DNA from: Spirochaetota bacterium | GTDB taxonomy: Bacteria; Spirochaetota; Spirochaetia; Treponematales; UBA12059 | DNA length: 64,000 nt | Direction: 5' to 3' | NCBI GenBank assembly: GCA_022703505.1 | Contig: JAKLDN010000002.1 | Coordinates: 124,001-188,000 of the forward strand | Shown here: piece by piece, positions 25,269-34,058 of the stretch | How positions within the stretch are numbered: the stretch's first letter is position 1 | Layout: each line of letters opens with the position of its first letter | The notes under the pieces: generated by a model | Database searches by the model: none | The model's input: the letters and a program-made list of their open reading frames with translations, nothing else | What the model was told of the DNA's origin: nothing | Program-made: the position numbers and the translations under genes

Positions 25269-26240
25269 TTACTTCGCGAGCCCGAGGCTCTTCATCACCG
25301 CCGCGACGTCCGCGGCGTTCTGGGCCAGGAACTTGCCGAACTCGTCGGCGTCCTGGTAGGCCAGGGCCAGGCTGGCCTTTTCCGCGAAGGCCTTGAAGTC
25401 CGGGGAATCGAAGGCGGCCTTGAAGGCTTCGCTCAAGGTCTTCTTGACGGCAGGCGGGACGCCCTTGGGCAGGGCCAGTCCGCGCCAGGTGTGGAACACC
25501 ACGTCCACGCCCTGCTCACGGAAGGTCGGGACCTCGGGGAAGAGGGCGTTGCGCTGGGTGTCCATGACCCCCAGGATCTTCAGCTGACCCGCCTGGACCT
25601 GGCCCCGGACCTCCGCCACGGAGACCGACACGGCCCGGATGTGGTTGCCCACCAGGGCGGTGACCGCCGGGGCCGCCCCGTCGAAGGGCACGTAGACGAG
25701 GTTGGTGCCGGTCTTCTGGGCCATGAGACCCGCGGCGATGTGCCACACCGAGCCCGGACCGGAGTTGCCGACGGTGACGCGGCCGGGATTGGCCTTCGCG
25801 AAGTCGATGAATTCCTTAAGGGTGTTCCAGGGGGCGTCCTTGTGGACCGTCAGGGCCGCGGCGTCGGCGTTGATCCGCATGAGGGGATCGTAGGCCTTGT
25901 AGTCGAAGGGGATGAGCCCCTGGGGAGGCAGGGAGTTGAGCTCGAAGGTGATCATGCCCACGGTGTAGCCGTCGGCGGGAGCCTGCATGATCGCGGAGTG
26001 GCCGACCGCCCCTCCGCCCCCGGTGTTGTTCGTCACGTTGATGGTCTGCTTGAGGGTCTTCTCCGCCTCCTTGCACAGGGCGCGCAGGATGGTGTCCGTG
26101 CCGCCGCCGGGAGCCCAGGGGCAGATGACCGTCACGGGCTTCCGGGGGAAGGCCTGGGCCGCCACCGGAGCCAGGGCCACGAGGGCCAGCACGACCGCCG
26201 CCAGCGCCCGGCCCGCGAGATTCCATGCCGTTCTTTTCAT
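25269..26240 (-). CDS. tctC: Tripartite tricarboxylate transporter substrate-binding protein (TctC)
   Basis: A 323-residue periplasmic binding protein with a signal peptide ending near ALAPVAAQA. Hallmarks are the mature N-terminal FPRKPVTVICPWAPGGGTD, the VTNNTGGGGAVGH loop that binds carboxylates, and a central GNSGPGSVWHIAAGL segment. GGAGG supports the ATG at 26240 rather than the in-frame ATG at 26252, which overlaps the ribosome site. A perfect hairpin at 26264-26279 separates it from the kinase gene and may raise the amount of binding protein made relative to its neighbours. Confidence 0.9.
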   Translation of the reverse strand: MKRTAWNLAGRALAAVVLALVALAPVAAQAFPRKPVTVICPWAPGGGTDTILRALCKEAEKTLKQTINVTNNTGGGGAVGHSAIMQAPADGYTVGMITFELNSLPPQGLIPFDYKAYDPLMRINADAAALTVHKDAPWNTLKEFIDFAKANPGRVTVGNSGPGSVWHIAAGLMAQKTGTNLVYVPFDGAAPAVTALVGNHIRAVSVSVAEVRGQVQAGQLKILGVMDTQRNALFPEVPTFREQGVDVVFHTWRGLALPKGVPPAVKKTLSEAFKAAFDSPDFKAFAEKASLALAYQDADEFGKFLAQNAADVAAVMKSLGLAK

Positions 26241-26263
26241 ACGATCCTCCATTTCCTATTGTT

Positions 26264-26279
26264 GAGGGACTCGTCCCTC
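26264..26279 (-). other. Intergenic hairpin upstream of tctC
   Basis: GAGGGAC (26264-26270) and GTCCCTC (26273-26279) form a perfect seven-pair stem with a two-base loop in the 67-base gap between kdgK and tctC. In the operon transcript it lies about 24 bases before the tctC start. It could be an RNA-processing or stabilising element, or a weak attenuator. Confidence 0.5.
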
Positions 26280-26307
26280 GGTTCACCTTGAAAGGGCCGT
26301 CCCCGGG

Positions 26308-27402
26308 TCAGCGGACGATGCGGCCGGAGGTCCTGCCCTTCGTCAGGGCCCGGACCTCCTCCCGGGTCGAGAAGTTGAAGTCCCCGTGGATCGAGTGGCA
26401 GAGGCAGGACGCCGCGGTCGCGAAGGCGACGGCGTCCGCGTCGGATCCGCCCAGCTCGGGATCCGTCAGGGCCAGGATCAGGGCCGCGGAGAAGGAGTCC
26501 CCCCCGCCGATCCGGTCCACTATGGAGCGGATCGGGTAGGGCCGGTACTCTCCGTCCTCCAGGGGCGCGAAGTACGCGGAGCCCGAGGCGGCGTCGTAGA
26601 GCATGCCGCCCCAGTCGTTGTGGGTGGCCGAGACGCTCTCCCGGAGAGTCACCGCCACCTTGCGGATGTTCGGGAACTGCTCTACGATCCCGCGGGCCAC
26701 CTCCGGGTACCGGCCCGCGTCCAGGGTTCCCCGGGAGGGGTCCAGGGACCCGACGTCGATGCCCAGGACGTCCTTGGCGTCCTCCTCGTTGGCCACGAGG
26801 ATGTCCACGAAGGGCAGGAGCTCCCGCATCACCCGGGAGGCCAGGGCGTTCGGGGAGGTCCCCGCCTCCCAGGCCCAGAGCTTCTTGCGGAAGTTGAGGT
26901 CGCAGGAGACCGTGAGCCCCAGGTCCTTGGCGCGGTGAACGGCCCGGCGGACCGCCTCCGTCGCCTCCCGGGAGAGGGCCGGGGTGATCCCGGTCCAGTG
27001 GAACCAGGAGGCCCCCCGGAAGATCGCGTCCCAGTCGTAGGAGGCGGGATCCGCCCGGGCCACCGAGCTTCCGTCCCGGTCGTAGATCACGTTGCTGGGC
27101 CGCTGGTTGGCCCCGGCCTCCACGAAGTAGATGCCCAGGCGGCCCTTCCCGGAACGGAGGACCCCGCCCGTGTCGACCCCCAGGTTCCGCAGGGATCCCA
27201 GGCAGGCGTCGGCGATCGGATGGGCGGGCAGGGTCGTCACGAAGGAGGCCTCCGCCCCCAGGAGGGCCAGGGAGGCGGCCACGTTCGCCTCGGCACCCGC
27301 GAAGGTCGCCTCCAGGCGGCCCGGGAGGGCCTGCCGGAACCGCAGGAAGTCCTCGGTCTTGAGGCGCATCATGATCTCGCCGAAGGTGACGAACTTCGCC
27401 AT
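26308..27402 (-). CDS. kdgK: PfkB-type sugar kinase, probable 2-keto-3-deoxygluconate kinase
   Basis: A 364-residue ribokinase/PfkB family kinase. The N-terminal substrate lid region is FVTFGEIMMRLKTED and AGAEANVAASLALLG; the ATP/anion-hole motif with catalytic aspartate is RIGGGDSFSAALI. Coupling to a KDPG aldolase gene three bases upstream indicates that it phosphorylates 2-keto-3-deoxygluconate (KDG) to KDPG. A SCDLNFRKKLW strand is shared with KDG kinases. The alternative is another hexulose or ketose kinase. Confidence 0.82.
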   Translation of the reverse strand: MAKFVTFGEIMMRLKTEDFLRFRQALPGRLEATFAGAEANVAASLALLGAEASFVTTLPAHPIADACLGSLRNLGVDTGGVLRSGKGRLGIYFVEAGANQRPSNVIYDRDGSSVARADPASYDWDAIFRGASWFHWTGITPALSREATEAVRRAVHRAKDLGLTVSCDLNFRKKLWAWEAGTSPNALASRVMRELLPFVDILVANEEDAKDVLGIDVGSLDPSRGTLDAGRYPEVARGIVEQFPNIRKVAVTLRESVSATHNDWGGMLYDAASGSAYFAPLEDGEYRPYPIRSIVDRIGGGDSFSAALILALTDPELGGSDADAVAFATAASCLCHSIHGDFNFSTREEVRALTKGRTSGRIVR

Positions 27403-27405
27403 GGG

Positions 27406-28059
27406 CTAGCCCCGGATCCGGGCCGCCAGGGAGGCGGCCTCCTCGCAGTTGCGGCTGATCGCGTCCCAGTCCTTGGCCTTGATCAGGTCCCGGGTGGCCA
27501 GCCAGGACCCCCCGACGGCCAGGACCTCCGGCCACTCCAGGTAGGATTCGAGATTCTTCATGGACACGCCCCCCAGAGGGATGTAGGCGATCCCCAGGTG
27601 GGAGTAGGGCGCCGCGATGGCCTTGATGTAGGGAAGCCCTCCCAGGGGTTCCGCGGGGAAGACCTTGACGACGTCGCAGCCCTTTCCGTAGGCGGCTTCG
27701 ATCTCCGAGGGGGTGGCGACTCCCGGGGCGAAGGGCAGGCCCGCCTCCCGGGCGGCGTCCACCACCGCGGGGTTGAAGCCCGGGGATACCCCGTAGGCGG
27801 CGCCCGACGCCTTGACCCGGGCGACCTGGTCGGGAAAGAGAATGGTTCCGACCCCGGCGTAGAGCTCCGGCACCTCGGACCGTATCCGCCTCAGGGCGTC
27901 GAAGGCGGCGGGGGTGCGGAGGGTCAGCTCCATGGCGAGGATTCCGCCGCGCACCAGGGCGCGGGCCAGGGGTACGGCGTCCAGGGCGTCGTCGATCACC
28001 AGGACGGCGACTACGGGGGACCTGCGGATCTGTTCGCGGAACGCAGCGGGATCGCTCAT
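27406..28059 (-). CDS. eda: KDPG aldolase
   Basis: A 217-residue class I aldolase. E44 in MELTLRT and the Schiff-base lysine K132 in CDVVKVFPAE match the active site of E. coli Eda almost position for position. GVGTILFPDQV and PGVATPSEIEAA are conserved family segments. It splits KDPG into pyruvate and glyceraldehyde 3-phosphate. GAGG is spaced for the ATG at 28059; a GTG two codons earlier is less likely. First gene of the eda-kdgK-tctCBA operon, with a promoter and a palindromic operator upstream. Confidence 0.92.
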   Translation of the reverse strand: MSDPAAFREQIRRSPVVAVLVIDDALDAVPLARALVRGGILAMELTLRTPAAFDALRRIRSEVPELYAGVGTILFPDQVARVKASGAAYGVSPGFNPAVVDAAREAGLPFAPGVATPSEIEAAYGKGCDVVKVFPAEPLGGLPYIKAIAAPYSHLGIAYIPLGGVSMKNLESYLEWPEVLAVGGSWLATRDLIKAKDWDAISRNCEEAASLAARIRG

Positions 28060-28101
28060 GGGCACCTCGGGGAATCAGGGATATGCTCGATAACGGAAAT
28101 T

Positions 28102-28114
28102 GGAACGATGTTCC
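28102..28114. promoter_or_regulatory. Palindromic operator, probable IclR/KdgR-type site
   Basis: GGAAC GAT GTTCC is a perfect inverted repeat, similar in form to KdgR-type sites (GAAAC...GTTTC) of IclR-family regulators. It sits just downstream of the predicted start of the eda operon, an ideal position for repression. A GGAACA half-site occurs again in the same gap near 28170. Confidence 0.65.
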
Positions 28115-28124
28115 GTAAAATGAT

Positions 28125-28152
28125 TATTTATCCCGATTCTCAAACCTGTCAA
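28125..28152 (-). promoter_or_regulatory. Promoter of the eda-kdgK-tctCBA operon
   Basis: On the minus strand TTGACA (28152-28147), 16 bases, TAAATA (28130-28125). Transcription should start near 28118, so the palindrome at 28102-28114 falls within the first bases of the transcript region. The leader is about 59 bases. Confidence 0.6.
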
Positions 28153-28202
28153 TTCCAAAAAGGTCAGGAAACGGAACAAACCCGTCCGGGAATCGAAATT
28201 TC

Positions 28203-28231
28203 TTGCGCGCATTTCCAGGGCATGGTTAAAT
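28203..28231 (+). promoter_or_regulatory. Promoter of the IclR regulator gene
   Basis: TTGCGC (28203-28208), 17 bases, TTAAAT (28226-28231), with a start near 28238 and a short leader containing AAGGGAAGG before the ATG at 28259. Confidence 0.5.
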
Positions 28232-28258
28232 CGAAGCAGGAAGGGAAGGCGGGTATCC

Positions 28259-29035
28259 ATGGCGGAAAACAGCGAGACCGTGCAGGCGGTCGAAAAGGCG
28301 ATCCGGGTGCTGGAGTACCTGGCCGAGCACGGGGACTGCGGGGTCAGCGACCTGGCCCGGGCCATCGGAGGCCAGAAGAGCACGGTCTTCCGCCTCCTTT
28401 CGACCCTTAAGGAAGCCGGGTACATCCTGCAGGACGGGGAGACCGAGAAGTACTGCCTGTCCCTCAAGCTCTTCCGGATCGGGTCCGGGGCCATCCGGAA
28501 TCTGGACCTCAACAAGGCGGCCCTTCCCGTGATCGGGCGCTTGGCGAAGATGACCTCCGAGACGGTCCACCTCTGCATCCTGGACAACGATCAGGTCCTC
28601 TACCTGCACAAGATCGAGTCCACCTTTTCCCTGAAGGTGGCCATGGTCTCCCGTGTCGGCTTCGTGACCCCCCTGTACTGCACCGGGGTCGGGAAGGTTC
28701 TCCTGGCCTGGCAGGAGGACGAGTACATCCGCCGCTACCTCAAGGAAGCCAAGCTGGAGAGGTTCACGGAGCACACCATCACCGACCCCCTGGCCCTGGC
28801 GGCGGAGCTCCAGAGGATCCGCATGTCCGGCTTCGCCTACGACGACGAGGAGCACGAGCTCGGGGTCCGCTGCGCGGCGGCCCCGATCTTCGACCTGCAC
28901 GGCCGCATCGCCGCGGCCCTCTCCGTCTCGGGCCCCAGCGTCCGCCTCTCGGACCGGCAGATGGAGTCGGTCCGGGACCTGGTCAAGGACAGCGCCCGGG
29001 AGATCTCGCGCCGCTTGGGCTGCGAAACCGCCTAG
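28259..29035 (+). CDS. IclR family regulator (KdgR-like)
   Basis: A 258-residue IclR-type regulator. The winged helix covers about residues 10-65 (AIRVLEYLAEHG, LARAIGGQKSTVFRLLSTLKEAGY) and the effector domain follows, with the conserved TPLYCTGVGKVLLAW and DDEEHELGVRCAAAPIFD segments. It is divergent from the eda-kdgK-tct operon, which it probably represses until KDG or a related acid accumulates. The palindrome at 28102-28114 is the likely site. Confidence 0.88.
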   Translation: MAENSETVQAVEKAIRVLEYLAEHGDCGVSDLARAIGGQKSTVFRLLSTLKEAGYILQDGETEKYCLSLKLFRIGSGAIRNLDLNKAALPVIGRLAKMTSETVHLCILDNDQVLYLHKIESTFSLKVAMVSRVGFVTPLYCTGVGKVLLAWQEDEYIRRYLKEAKLERFTEHTITDPLALAAELQRIRMSGFAYDDEEHELGVRCAAAPIFDLHGRIAAALSVSGPSVRLSDRQMESVRDLVKDSAREISRRLGCETA

Positions 29036-29072
29036 TCGCCGCGGGGCGCCCGAAGGAGCGCCCGCCGGGGGT

Positions 29073-29101
29073 TTGACTCTCCGGCCCCGGATCGGTATGC
29101 T
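29073..29101 (+). promoter_or_regulatory. Promoter of argG
   Basis: TTGACT (29073-29078), 17 bases, TATGCT (29096-29101). The predicted leader is about 98 bases and ends with GGGAGG before the ATG at 29206. A six-pair GGGCGC/GCGCCC hairpin (29044-29063) just before the promoter may weakly terminate the IclR transcript. I see no ARG-box palindrome. Confidence 0.7.
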
Positions 29102-29205
29102 ACTGTGTATCGTTCGATAGAAACATGGGACGCTCCGCGGATCGGCTTCGACAGCGGCGGCGCTCCGGTTCCGCATCCCCTCAGCAAATATCGGGAGGTA
29201 TCCGT

Positions 29206-30459
29206 ATGGGCGCGAAGGTGGTTCTGGCGTACTCCGGCGGCCTGGACACGTCGGTCATCCTGCAGTGGCTCCTAAATAAAGGCTACGAGGTCATCTGCTT
29301 CCTGGCCAACGTGGGCCAGCAGGAGGATTTCGAGAAGGCACGCCAGAAGGCCCTCAAGATCGGGGCCTCCAAGGTCTACCTGGAGGACCTGCGGGAGGAG
29401 TTCGTGACGGGCTACATCTTCCAGGCCCTCAAGGCGAACGCCCTGTACGAGGGCCGCTACCTCCTGGGCACCTCCCTGGCCCGGCCCGTCATCGCCAAGC
29501 ACCAGGTCCGCATAGCCCACGAGGAGGGCGCGGAGTACGTGGCCCACGGGGCCACCGGCAAGGGCAACGACCAGGTCCGCTTCGAATTGACCTACGCGGC
29601 CCTGGGACCCGAGCTCAAGGTCATCTCCCCCTGGAAGGACTCCGAGTACCTTGCCGCGTTCCAGGGCCGCTCGGACATGCTCAAGTACGCCGAGGATCAC
29701 GGCATCCCGGTGAGCGCCACGGTCAAGAAGCCCTACAGCGAGGACGAGAACCTCATGCACATCAGCCACGAGGCGGGTATCCTGGAGGATCCCGCCAGCC
29801 CGGCCGCCGAGGACATCTACTCCCGGACCGTCTCCCCCAAGGAAGCTCCGGACGTGGAGACTCGGATCGACATCGAGTTCAAGGACGGCCTGCCCGTCCG
29901 GGTCTCCCGGCAGGGCACGAAGGAATCGGTCACCGGGGCCCTGGCGATCTTCGAGTACCTGAACGATCTGGGCCGGGCCAACGGGATCGGCCGGGTGGAC
30001 ATGGTGGAGAACCGCTTCGTGGGGATCAAGTCCCGGGGGATCTACGAGAGTCCCGGGGCCACCATCCTCTGGGCCGCCCACCGGGACATCGAGGGGATCG
30101 CCATGGACAAGGAGGTCATGCACCTCAAGCTCATGCTGGAGCCCAAGTTCTCGGAGTACCTGTACAACGGGTTCTGGTTCGCCCCGGAGATGGACTTCCT
30201 CATGGCCGCCTTCAACCAGTCCCAGGAGGCCATCGACGGGACTGTCACGATGTCCCTGTACAAGGGCAACGCCATGGCCGTGGCCCGGACCTCCCCCACC
30301 TCCCTGTACAACCAGGAGCTGGGGAGCATGGACGTGGCGGGGGGCTTCGACCAGACCGACTCCCGGGGCTTCATCCGGCTCAACTCGATCCGCCTGAAGG
30401 CCCACAACGTCATCCTGGACAAGCGCCACGTGGGGCTCTTCCCGAAGATCCAGCCCTAG
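29206..30459 (+). CDS. argG: Argininosuccinate synthase
   Basis: A 417-residue enzyme joining citrulline and aspartate with ATP to give argininosuccinate. The PP-loop AYSGGLDTS is at the N terminus; later conserved segments include [36 protein letters not shown] and [12 protein letters not shown]. Length is normal for the family. GGGAGG supports this start over an in-frame upstream ATG (29125), which lies within the leader. No argH or other arginine gene is adjacent. It ends convergent with the HD gene; the shared CTAG supplies both stop codons. Confidence 0.96.
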   Translation: MGAKVVLAYSGGLDTSVILQWLLNKGYEVICFLANVGQQEDFEKARQKALKIGASKVYLEDLREEFVTGYIFQALKANALYEGRYLLGTSLARPVIAKHQVRIAHEEGAEYVAHGATGKGNDQVRFELTYAALGPELKVISPWKDSEYLAAFQGRSDMLKYAEDHGIPVSATVKKPYSEDENLMHISHEAGILEDPASPAAEDIYSRTVSPKEAPDVETRIDIEFKDGLPVRVSRQGTKESVTGALAIFEYLNDLGRANGIGRVDMVENRFVGIKSRGIYESPGATILWAAHRDIEGIAMDKEVMHLKLMLEPKFSEYLYNGFWFAPEMDFLMAAFNQSQEAIDGTVTMSLYKGNAMAVARTSPTSLYNQELGSMDVAGGFDQTDSRGFIRLNSIRLKAHNVILDKRHVGLFPKIQP

Positions 30460-31697
30460 GCGCGCCCCGTCAGGATCTCCGCCACCGCGGGGGCCGCGGC
30501 CCCCGGGTCCGCGTCGCAGAAGACCCGGAGGACCCGGAGGCTGTGGGAGAAGCCCCGGACCACCTCGGGGCGGAAGACCGTGGCGGACTCGCTGAACTTC
30601 TTCCCGGTACCGGCCACGTTCATGGAGGTCTCGAAGGACAGGGGCTCCGGGAGGTCGACCACCAGGCGGCAGGGTCGGCCGGTCCGGGCGGAGACGGCCG
30701 CGGCCAGCTCCTTCTCCACGGCGGTCCGGGTGACCAGGTGGGCGGCCTTGCGCTGGGCGGGGACGCCCTCGTCATAGGGGGCCTCGTAGCACGAGGGGAA
30801 GATCCGGCCGTCGAAGACCGAGCGCACCAGGCCCTCGGGATCCCGGCCCGGGGCCGCCATCAGGGCGTAGAACCCGGCGTCGTCCAGGCCGTAGAGGTCG
30901 GCGGAATCCACGGAGCCGTTCCGCAGGGCCTCGATCACCGCCTTCTTGACCATGGCGGTCGGGGCGCGCACCCCCTTGTGCCAGTACACGGCCCGGTACA
31001 TCTGGTACTTGGAGAAGAGGACGGACTCCACGGCCATGACCCCCCGGTCGTCCACCCCGGGGCGGCCCTCCTCGTCCAGGACGATGTGGCGGAGCATGTA
31101 CTCGGTATCCTGGACCCCGTAGGGGACCCCGCAGGCCCAGGCGTCCCGGTTGAGGTAGTCCAGCTTGTCCGGGTCCAGGACCCCCGAGAGCAGGGACCGG
31201 TACAGCGCCGTCCCGGTCCCGACGGCCGGGGATTTCACGTCCACGATGGACGCCGCCTGGGCGGGGTCCGCCCCGGCCCGCTCCAGGGCCGCGGCCATGG
31301 GCCCGGACAGGGCCCGGGCCGCCAGGGCCTCGTGCTCCTCCAGGGGCAGTTCCTTCAGGGAGTGGGCGTAGGGAAAGTGTCCGACGTCGTGGCAGAGGGC
31401 GGCGGCCAGGAAGGCCCGCGCGCCTTCGGGGGTCACCAGGTCTCCTGCCCCGGGGGCCACGGCTTTCAGCACCCGGGCGGCCATGGAGAAGACCCCGATG
31501 GAGTGGGCCCGGCGGGTGTGGGTGGCCCCGGGGTAGACCAGGTGGGTGGGGCCCAGCTGTAGGATCCGGGAGAGCTTCACGAACTCGGGGCTGGAGAGGA
31601 TGTCCAGGAACTCCGAGGGGAAGAGGATGGTCCCCCACAGGGGATCCCGGTAGGGTTCCGTGAACGTTATGCCCAGGCGCTGCCAGATTCCGTCCAT
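30456..31697 (-). CDS. HD-domain phosphohydrolase (dGTPase/SAMHD1-like)
   Basis: A 413-residue HD-superfamily protein. Residues H65 (TRRAHSIGV), H103-D104 ([12 protein letters not shown]) and a later aspartate in [13 protein letters not shown] form the metal-binding HD set, and the layout matches the SAMHD1/YwfO branch that hydrolyses dNTPs or related nucleotides. GGAGG precedes the start, 15 bases after the surE stop, so it is the last gene of the phnC-phnE-phnE-surE operon. Its exact substrate is unknown; the company of SurE points to nucleotides. Confidence 0.85.
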   Translation of the reverse strand: MDGIWQRLGITFTEPYRDPLWGTILFPSEFLDILSSPEFVKLSRILQLGPTHLVYPGATHTRRAHSIGVFSMAARVLKAVAPGAGDLVTPEGARAFLAAALCHDVGHFPYAHSLKELPLEEHEALAARALSGPMAAALERAGADPAQAASIVDVKSPAVGTGTALYRSLLSGVLDPDKLDYLNRDAWACGVPYGVQDTEYMLRHIVLDEEGRPGVDDRGVMAVESVLFSKYQMYRAVYWHKGVRAPTAMVKKAVIEALRNGSVDSADLYGLDDAGFYALMAAPGRDPEGLVRSVFDGRIFPSCYEAPYDEGVPAQRKAAHLVTRTAVEKELAAAVSARTGRPCRLVVDLPEPLSFETSMNVAGTGKKFSESATVFRPEVVRGFSHSLRVLRVFCDADPGAAAPAVAEILTGRA

Positions 31698-31712
31698 CCT
31701 CCGCCCTCCGGC

Positions 31713-32459
31713 CTACTCGGCCGCGGGAAGCCGTTCCCGCAGGACCTTCATGTACTCGTAGTTGGTCCGGTTCACCTGGATGGGGGTCACGGACACGTAA
31801 CCGTTCTTGTAGGCCCAGACATCCGTGCCCGGGGGGTTGTTCCCCTCCCCCCAGGTGCCCTTGGCCCAGTAGACCCCGTCGATCTCCACGAACTCGTGGA
31901 GGAAGGGCCGGTCCCCCATGTCGCAGACCTTCATGCCGAGGCTCGCCTCGAAGCCCCGGCGGGGGAAGTTCACGTTGAGGACGTTGTCCTTGGAGAGGAT
32001 CCCCGAGGCGAGGATCGTGGACATCACCCCGGCCAGCTCCCGCTCGGCCAGGTCGAAGTACCCGAAGTCCGTGGACACGGCGATCGCGGGCTTGCCGCAG
32101 ATCACCGCCTCCGAGGCCCCCGCCAAGGTGCCGGAATAGACGATATCCGTGCCCATGTTCGGCCCGTCGTTCACCCCCGAGACTACCAGGTCCACCGGGA
32201 GATCGAGGGCGAAGAGGGCGAACTTGACGCAGTCCGCGGGCTTGGCCTCCAGGCTCCAGACCCGGGCGCCGGAGCCCGGGAAGAGACCCTCCCGCTCGTG
32301 GACCCGGATGGGGTCGTGGATGGTGATGCCGTGGCCGATGGCGCTCTGCTGGCTGTGGGGGGCCACGACGTAGAGCTCGCCGTGCTCCCGCATCACCCGG
32401 GCCAGGAGGGCCAGCCCCCGGGCCTCCACGCCGTCGTCGTTGACGAGCAGTATGTTCAT
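31713..32459 (-). CDS. surE: 5'/3'-nucleotidase SurE
   Basis: A 248-residue SurE phosphatase. The metal site begins with NDDG (D8, D9), followed by VVAPHSQQSAIGHGIT, the SGVNDGPNMGTDIVYSGTLAGA loop and a VNVNFP motif, all diagnostic. SurE removes phosphate from nucleoside 5' and 3' monophosphates and short polyphosphates. The gene begins four bases after the end of a phnE-type permease gene, placing it in a transporter operon, which is not its usual setting (normally pcm/rpoS or survival genes). Confidence 0.95.
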   Translation of the reverse strand: MNILLVNDDGVEARGLALLARVMREHGELYVVAPHSQQSAIGHGITIHDPIRVHEREGLFPGSGARVWSLEAKPADCVKFALFALDLPVDLVVSGVNDGPNMGTDIVYSGTLAGASEAVICGKPAIAVSTDFGYFDLAERELAGVMSTILASGILSKDNVLNVNFPRRGFEASLGMKVCDMGDRPFLHEFVEIDGVYWAKGTWGEGNNPPGTDVWAYKNGYVSVTPIQVNRTNYEYMKVLRERLPAAE

Positions 32460-32463
32460 GGGC

Positions 32464-33267
32464 CTAGACGAGCTTCTTGCGGAGCCGGCCGGACACCAGG
32501 TCGATCACGGTCACGACGACGACCATCACGATCATGATGATCCCCACCCGGGGCCAGGCCCGGTTCCGGATGGCGAAGATCAGGGGCGCTCCGATCCCTC
32601 CCGCGCCGACGAGGCCCAGGGTGGAAGCCGCCCGGACGTTGATCTCGAAGCGGTACAGGGTGTAGGAGATGAACTCCGGCGCCACCTCGGGGAGCATGGC
32701 CCGGAAGAGGACCTCCATGGGGGTGGCTCCGCAGGAGTCCAGGGCCTCCTTCACGCCCATGTCCATGCTCTCGATGGCCTCGGAGAAGAGCTTGGCCAAC
32801 ATGCCCACGGAGTGGATCCCGATGGCCAGGATGCCCGCCGGGGCCCCGGGCCCCACCACGCTGATGAAGATCAGGGCCAGGATGAGCTCCGGGAAGGTGC
32901 GGACCGCGGTCACGATCACCTTGCCCAGCTTGGACACCCGGGGGCCCACGATATTCTGGCTGGCCAGGAGGGCCACGGGGATGGACAGGAGGGCTGAGGC
33001 AAAGGTCCCCGCGATGGATATCGCGATGGTCTCCACGATGGCGTAGGGCAGGCCGTCCTTGGTCCAGTTGGCCAGGTAGGCCGTGTCCGGGAGGACGAAT
33101 CCCTTGAGCAGGGCCTCCACGGTGCCCCGGGCGGTCTGCATGATCCCCAGGTACTCGATGCCGGAGGAGCTCCACAGGACCAGGGCCGCGAGTCCGCCGT
33201 AGTTCAGGATGTTGTACAGGGTCCGCAGGGGGTTCGGCTCCCTCCGGACCAGGATGCGGTCGGTCAT
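32464..33267 (-). CDS. phnE: Phosphonate-type ABC transporter permease
   Basis: A 267-residue membrane protein with about six helices and the PhnE/ABC permease EAA-loop region EALDSCGATPMEVLFRAMLPEV followed by [20 protein letters not shown]. It is one of two tandem PhnE-like permeases, so the channel is probably a heterodimer. The start overlaps the stop of the preceding permease gene (ATGA). Confidence 0.9.
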   Translation of the reverse strand: MTDRILVRREPNPLRTLYNILNYGGLAALVLWSSSGIEYLGIMQTARGTVEALLKGFVLPDTAYLANWTKDGLPYAIVETIAISIAGTFASALLSIPVALLASQNIVGPRVSKLGKVIVTAVRTFPELILALIFISVVGPGAPAGILAIGIHSVGMLAKLFSEAIESMDMGVKEALDSCGATPMEVLFRAMLPEVAPEFISYTLYRFEINVRAASTLGLVGAGGIGAPLIFAIRNRAWPRVGIIMIVMVVVVTVIDLVSGRLRKKLV

Positions 33268-34058
33268 ACGAGCTTCCTCCTCATGGCGGAGCTGGCCAGG
33301 TCTATGACCAGGACCACGAAGAACGAGATGATGATGATGAGCCCCACCCGGTCGAAGTTCCGCCAGGCCAGGTTCTGCTCGAAGATCTGGCCGATCCCGC
33401 CGGCCCCCACGTAGCCCAGGACCGCCGCGGCCCGGACGTTGATCTCGAAGCCGTACAGGGTGTAGGAGAGGAACTGGGGCAGGATCTGGGGCACGATGGC
33501 GTATCGCAGGACGTTGGGCTTGTTGGCCCCCACCGCCTGGAGGGCCTCCACCTGGCCCGGGTCGATGGCCTCGATGGACTCGAAGGTGAGCTTGGAGATG
33601 AGGCCGAAGGTGAAGATCACCAGGGCCACGACCCCGCTGAAGGCCCCGATCCCGAAGACCGCCACGAAGACCGAGGCCATGACCATGGCGGGGATGGACC
33701 GGGTGACGTTCAGGATCACCCGGAGGGGCTGGGCGATCCAGGGGTTCTTGATGAAGTTGTTGGCCGCGAAGACCGCGGTCGGGAAGGCCAGGATGGCGCC
33801 CCAGAAGGTCCCCACCACGGACATCTTGACGGTCTCCAGGAGGGGATCCACGATCCGGGGGGTGTAGGCCCAGTCGGGCCGAAGGAACATGCGGCCCAAA
33901 AGGCGGCCGCCCTTCCGTAGGTTCAGGAGGATCCGGCCCAGGTCGAAGCCCGCGAACCAGGCGCTCCCCACGATCAGGGCCGTGACCCCCAGGATGATGA
34001 GGTTCCGCCGCAGGTGGTTCGGCTTGGGAACGACGATCCGCTCGGCCGGGCCGCTCAT
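33264..34058 (-). CDS. phnE: Phosphonate-type ABC transporter permease
   Basis: A 264-residue PhnE-like permease, with [22 protein letters not shown] and [21 protein letters not shown] in the conserved cytoplasmic loop. The start overlaps the phnC stop (ATGA) and its own stop overlaps the next permease gene. Paralogous to its neighbour but clearly diverged, consistent with two distinct halves of one channel. Confidence 0.9.
   Translation of the reverse strand: MSGPAERIVVPKPNHLRRNLIILGVTALIVGSAWFAGFDLGRILLNLRKGGRLLGRMFLRPDWAYTPRIVDPLLETVKMSVVGTFWGAILAFPTAVFAANNFIKNPWIAQPLRVILNVTRSIPAMVMASVFVAVFGIGAFSGVVALVIFTFGLISKLTFESIEAIDPGQVEALQAVGANKPNVLRYAIVPQILPQFLSYTLYGFEINVRAAAVLGYVGAGGIGQIFEQNLAWRNFDRVGLIIIISFFVVLVIDLASSAMRRKLV

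Noticed and set aside
28160-28200. Second full IclR operator near 28170
   Set aside because: Only a GGAACA half-site is present; no matching right arm lies at the proper spacing.
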